DNA of 37,810 bases from Gammaproteobacteria bacterium DTU037 (GTDB taxonomy: Bacteria; Pseudomonadota; Gammaproteobacteria; Pseudomonadales; Pseudomonadaceae), in the NCBI GenBank assembly GCA_001513025.1, contig LFRZ01000136.1, forward strand, positions 1 to 37,810. The letters run 5' to 3'. The notes below the pieces were generated by a model. The model worked only from the letters and a program-made list of their open reading frames with translations, did not search any database and was not told where the DNA came from. A program made the position numbers and the translations under genes. Shown here in pieces: positions 35,806 to 37,810 of the stretch. Every line of letters begins with the position of its first letter. The first letter of the stretch is position 1.

Positions 35806-37656
35806 ATGTCCGCAAAAGCACAACAATCTCGTTTAAAAGAACTCATCGCCCTCGGTCGTGAGCAGGGATACCTGACTTACGCTGAGGTCAACGACCACCT
35901 TCCTGAAGATATTTCTGATCCTGAGCAGGTCGAAGATATTATTCGCATGATCAATGACATGGGAATCAATGTCTCTGAAGCGGCCCCTGATGCTGATTCC
36001 TTGTTATTGGCCGGCGCTGACACCGATGAAGCCGCCGCTGAAGAAGCTGCTGCGGCTTTGGCTGCGGTTGAAACCGACATTGGTCGCACCACTGACCCCG
36101 TCCGTATGTATATGCGTGAAATGGGCACTGTGGAACTGTTGACCCGTGAAGGCGAAATTGAAATCGCCAAACGTATCGAAGAAGGTATTCGTGAAGTCAT
36201 GGGTGCTATCGCCCACTTCCCTGGTACTGTCGCAGGCATTCTCAACAGCTTTGATACTGCCATTACCGAAGGCACGCGTCTTACCGACATCTTTAACGGC
36301 TATATTGACGCTGACGATGAAATCGCAGTGCAACCGGCACCCGTTGTAGTAAAGCCTACTACTGCGGACGCCAAAAAAGCCAAAGATGACGACGAAGAAG
36401 AAGAGGAAGAAGCCGAAGAGGAAGAGGAAGAAGCCGGTGACGGCGGTCCTGATCCAGAAGTGGCTAAACAGCGTTTTGGTGCAGTAGCTGAGCAATTGGC
36501 CAAAGCTGAAAAAGTTCTACTGAAGCACAAGCGTAATAGCAAACAAGCGGTAGCGGCCCTGCAAGAACTTGCCGAACTCTTTATGCCAATTAAATTGGTA
36601 CCTAAGCAGTATGATGCGCTGGTTCTACATGTACGTGATGCGCTACAACGCCTACGTCGTCAAGAACGCACCATTATGCAATTATGCGTACGTGATGCAC
36701 GCATGCCGCGTGCCGACTTCTTAAAACACTTCCCAGGCAATGAAATCGACCTAGATTGGTCAGTTAAACTCAGCGAAGGCAAAGCGCGTTACGCTGCGGC
36801 ATTGGCACCACTGGTTGAGGAAATTCAGCGCAATCAGCAAATTCTGATTGATCTCGAAAAAGAAACCGCGCTAAGCATCACTGATATCAAAGACATCAAC
36901 CGTCGCATGTCCATTGGTGAGGCCAAAGCCGGCCGCGCCAAGAAAGAAATGGTTGAAGCCAACTTGCGTCTAGTGATCTCGATTGCAAAAAAATACACCA
37001 ACCGTGGCTTACAATTCCTCGATTTAATTCAGGAAGGTAATATTGGTTTGATGAAAGCAGTCGACAAGTTTGAATACCGTCGCGGCTATAAATTCTCAAC
37101 CTATGCCACCTGGTGGATTCGTCAGGCGATTACCCGCTCGATTGCTGACCAAGCACGCACCATTCGTATTCCTGTACATATGATTGAGACAATCAATAAA
37201 CTCAATCGTATTTCTCGTCAAATGCTACAAGAAATGGGTCGCGAACCCACGCCTGAAGAGCTTGGCGAACGTATGGAAATGTCCGAAGACCGCGTACGTA
37301 AAGTCTTGAAGATTGCCAAAGAGCCCATTTCCATGGAAACGCCTATTGGCGACGATGAAGACTCACATCTAGGTGATTTCATTGAAGACTCGAGCATGCA
37401 GTCACCCATTGATATTGCCACGGTAGAAAGCCTCAAGGAAGCCACGCGCGACGTGCTCGGTGGTCTCACCGAACGTGAAGCTAAGGTGTTACGTATGCGT
37501 TTCGGTATTGATATGAATACTGACCATACCCTTGAAGAAGTCGGCAAACAGTTTGATGTAACCCGTGAGCGGATTCGTCAAATCGAAGCCAAGGCGCTGC
37601 GCAAACTGCGTCACCCGTCTCGTAGCGAGCATTTACGCTCCTTCCTTGATGAGTAA
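35806..37656 (+). CDS. rpoD: RNA polymerase sigma factor RpoD (sigma-70)
   Basis: The housekeeping sigma factor, 616 residues. Region 1.1 covers the first 80 or so residues. Region 1.2 has [23 protein letters not shown] non-conserved insert follows, with a highly acidic run (residues 194-210, almost all D/E). Region 2 has [39 protein letters not shown] and [13 protein letters not shown], region 3 follows, and region 4 has the helix-turn-helix [28 protein letters not shown]. The length matches Pseudomonas RpoD. It ends in a strong terminator, and its position after dnaG is the usual one. Confidence 0.97.
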   Translation: MSAKAQQSRLKELIALGREQGYLTYAEVNDHLPEDISDPEQVEDIIRMINDMGINVSEAAPDADSLLLAGADTDEAAAEEAAAALAAVETDIGRTTDPVRMYMREMGTVELLTREGEIEIAKRIEEGIREVMGAIAHFPGTVAGILNSFDTAITEGTRLTDIFNGYIDADDEIAVQPAPVVVKPTTADAKKAKDDDEEEEEEAEEEEEEAGDGGPDPEVAKQRFGAVAEQLAKAEKVLLKHKRNSKQAVAALQELAELFMPIKLVPKQYDALVLHVRDALQRLRRQERTIMQLCVRDARMPRADFLKHFPGNEIDLDWSVKLSEGKARYAAALAPLVEEIQRNQQILIDLEKETALSITDIKDINRRMSIGEAKAGRAKKEMVEANLRLVISIAKKYTNRGLQFLDLIQEGNIGLMKAVDKFEYRRGYKFSTYATWWIRQAITRSIADQARTIRIPVHMIETINKLNRISRQMLQEMGREPTPEELGERMEMSEDRVRKVLKIAKEPISMETPIGDDEDSHLGDFIEDSSMQSPIDIATVESLKEATRDVLGGLTEREAKVLRMRFGIDMNTDHTLEEVGKQFDVTRERIRQIEAKALRKLRHPSRSEHLRSFLDE

Positions 37657-37663
37657 AATCAAC

Positions 37664-37688
37664 AACCCCCGTTAATTCGGGGGTTTTT
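37664..37688 (+). terminator. Intrinsic terminator of rpoD
   Basis: AACCCCCG (37664-37671), loop TTAATT, CGGGGGTT, then the rest of a T run ending at 37688. The stem starts 7 bp after the rpoD stop and separates rpoD from the tRNA. Confidence 0.94.
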
Positions 37689-37690
37689 GT

Positions 37691-37718
37691 TTGCGTCTTT
37701 GCAAGACACGGGTATAAT
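37691..37718 (+). promoter_or_regulatory. Promoter of the tRNA gene
   Basis: TTGCGT (37691-37696), a 16-bp spacer and a perfect TATAAT (37713-37718). Transcription would begin about 7-8 bp before the mature tRNA 5' end at 37734. The -35 is only a half match. Confidence 0.6.
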
Positions 37719-37733
37719 CACTCGCTGCAACTG

Positions 37734-37810
<77 letters not shown>

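Noticed and set aside
36361-36440. GA-rich repetitive stretch inside rpoD, resembling a simple repeat
   Set aside because: It encodes the acidic insert normally found in the non-conserved region of Pseudomonas RpoD, in frame and of ordinary length.

Overview
The window reads as a chromosomal segment of a gamma-proteobacterium of the Pseudomonadaceae. The supporting evidence is: close protein-level matches (judged from memory) to Pseudomonas ColR, SpuD-H, AguBA, PilT, MetX/MetW, DadA/DadX and RpoD; a pilT-proC-yggT-yggU-metX-metW-rdgB-hemW-trmB-thiG-mtgA gene order like that of P. aeruginosa; and a tsaD/rpsU-dnaG-rpoD block. Base composition looks near 50% GC by eye, low for Pseudomonas, which would fit a low-GC lineage of the family. 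The species cannot be named from this sequence alone. I see no prophage, insertion sequence, CRISPR array or other mobile DNA; nearly everything is core metabolism.

Layout. (1) 1-6215, envelope region: the 5' part of an LTA-synthase-family gene on the minus strand, then the ColR/ColS two-component system, a methyltransferase, an InaA-type kinase-fold protein and a complete LTA-synthase-family gene on the plus strand. Two sites, each with three TTnACA-like repeats at 11-bp spacing, contain the TTTTTCAC core I recall for ColR. They point toward the two envelope transcription units with nearly identical spacing. (2) 6281-13850, polyamines: a spermidine/putrescine ABC importer (spuDEFGH order) transcribed away from aguBA, which converts agmatine to putrescine. 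(3) 13888-15124: a cytochrome c' and a membrane cytochrome b facing each other across a bidirectional terminator. (4) 15261-25988: pilT, then proC-yggT-yggU, metX-metW-DUF4426-rdgB-hemW-DUF3392 on the plus strand, trmB, thiSG and a DUF423 gene on the minus strand, and mtgA on the plus strand. (5) 26088-30514: sodB, a LysE/ArgO exporter, cytochrome c5 and the D-alanine catabolic pair dadA/dadX, all on the minus strand. (6) 30585-37810: folB-folK, plsY, tsaD, then rpsU, dnaG and rpoD, and a CAU-anticodon tRNA that ends exactly at the window edge.

The signal most worth a second look is the ColR region: a sensor-regulator pair flanked by two LTA-synthase-family enzymes with repeat-type sites in front of both flanking units. 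Secondary points are nested inverted repeats in the metX leader, palindromes in the spu/agu divergent region, a 17-bp palindrome where yggS would be expected, and a 25-bp dyad upstream of rpsU. No wholly novel system is evident. Names of regulons, consensus sites and P. aeruginosa gene order are recalled knowledge, not database results.
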